Shown here piece after piece: positions 6,474-6,479 of a DNA stretch of 6,479 nt. Both the position numbers and the translations under genes were made by a program. Under the pieces are notes generated by a model. It saw only the letters and a list, made by a program, of their open reading frames with translations. It was not told the origin of the DNA and did not search any database. The DNA is from Desulfuromonas sp. SDB (GTDB taxonomy: Bacteria > SDB-A). The stretch is from contig LKUE01000042.1 in assembly GCA_001412365.1 (NCBI GenBank), positions 1 to 6,479 of the forward strand. The letters run 5' to 3'. The first letter of the stretch is position 1; each line of letters opens with the position of its first letter.

Positions 6474-6479
6474 CCTTTT
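6474..6479 (-). promoter_or_regulatory. Weak Shine-Dalgarno of mraZ
   Basis: AAAAGG lies 7 nt before the mraZ ATG, at the very edge of the window. It supports the chosen start (MGFSGKH), which matches the usual beginning of MraZ. Confidence 0.55.

Noticed and set aside
1-6479. Mobile element, CRISPR array, tRNA/rRNA or defence system
   Set aside because: Apart from one 22-bp gap the whole window is occupied by collinear, overlapping or nearly abutting dcw genes; no spaced repeats, integrase or transposase motifs, or structured RNA patterns were seen.

Overview
The window is a stretch of the division and cell wall (dcw) cluster. Every gene lies on the minus strand, so transcription runs from high to low coordinates. 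The order is mraZ, a small STAS-like gene, rsmH (mraW), ftsL, ftsI, murE, murF, and the first 14 codons of mraY at the left edge. The DNA is AT-rich (roughly 38-40% G+C by eye). MurE carries the DNPR motif typical of meso-diaminopimelate ligases, the class B PBP has no PASTA domains, and the MraY start (MLYHLLYPL) resembles those of diderm bacteria. This points to a low-GC bacterium with meso-DAP peptidoglycan, probably diderm and perhaps from a little-cultivated phylum. I cannot name the taxon.

Region by region: 6474-6016 holds mraZ, its weak Shine-Dalgarno (SD), and a 22-bp gap containing overlapping AT-rich dyads. 6015-5689 holds the STAS-like gene, which is not part of the usual mraZ-rsmH-ftsL-ftsI order. 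5705-4827 holds rsmH, whose only plausible start is an AUA codon placed 7 nt after a perfect AGGAGG. 4830-4540 is ftsL, joined to rsmH by ATGA. 4537-2873 is ftsI. About 2886-1381 is murE, with a likely TTG start inside the end of ftsI. 1379-42 is murF. 42-1 is the start of mraY, whose GTG shares a base with the murF stop codon. There is no gene-free stretch longer than 22 bp, no terminator and no visible internal promoter, so this looks like one co-transcribed and translationally coupled unit. Its main promoter, with any MraZ-binding TGGG repeats, would lie beyond position 6479.

The genes work together as follows. MraZ is the expected regulator of the cluster. RsmH methylates 16S rRNA. FtsL and FtsI form the core of the septal peptidoglycan synthase together with FtsW and FtsQ/DivIC, which are not in the window. 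MurE and MurF add meso-DAP and D-Ala-D-Ala to the UDP-MurNAc peptide, and MraY passes the product to the lipid carrier. The points most worth a second look are the extra STAS-like gene, whose phosphorylation motif is degenerate, and the AUA start of rsmH.
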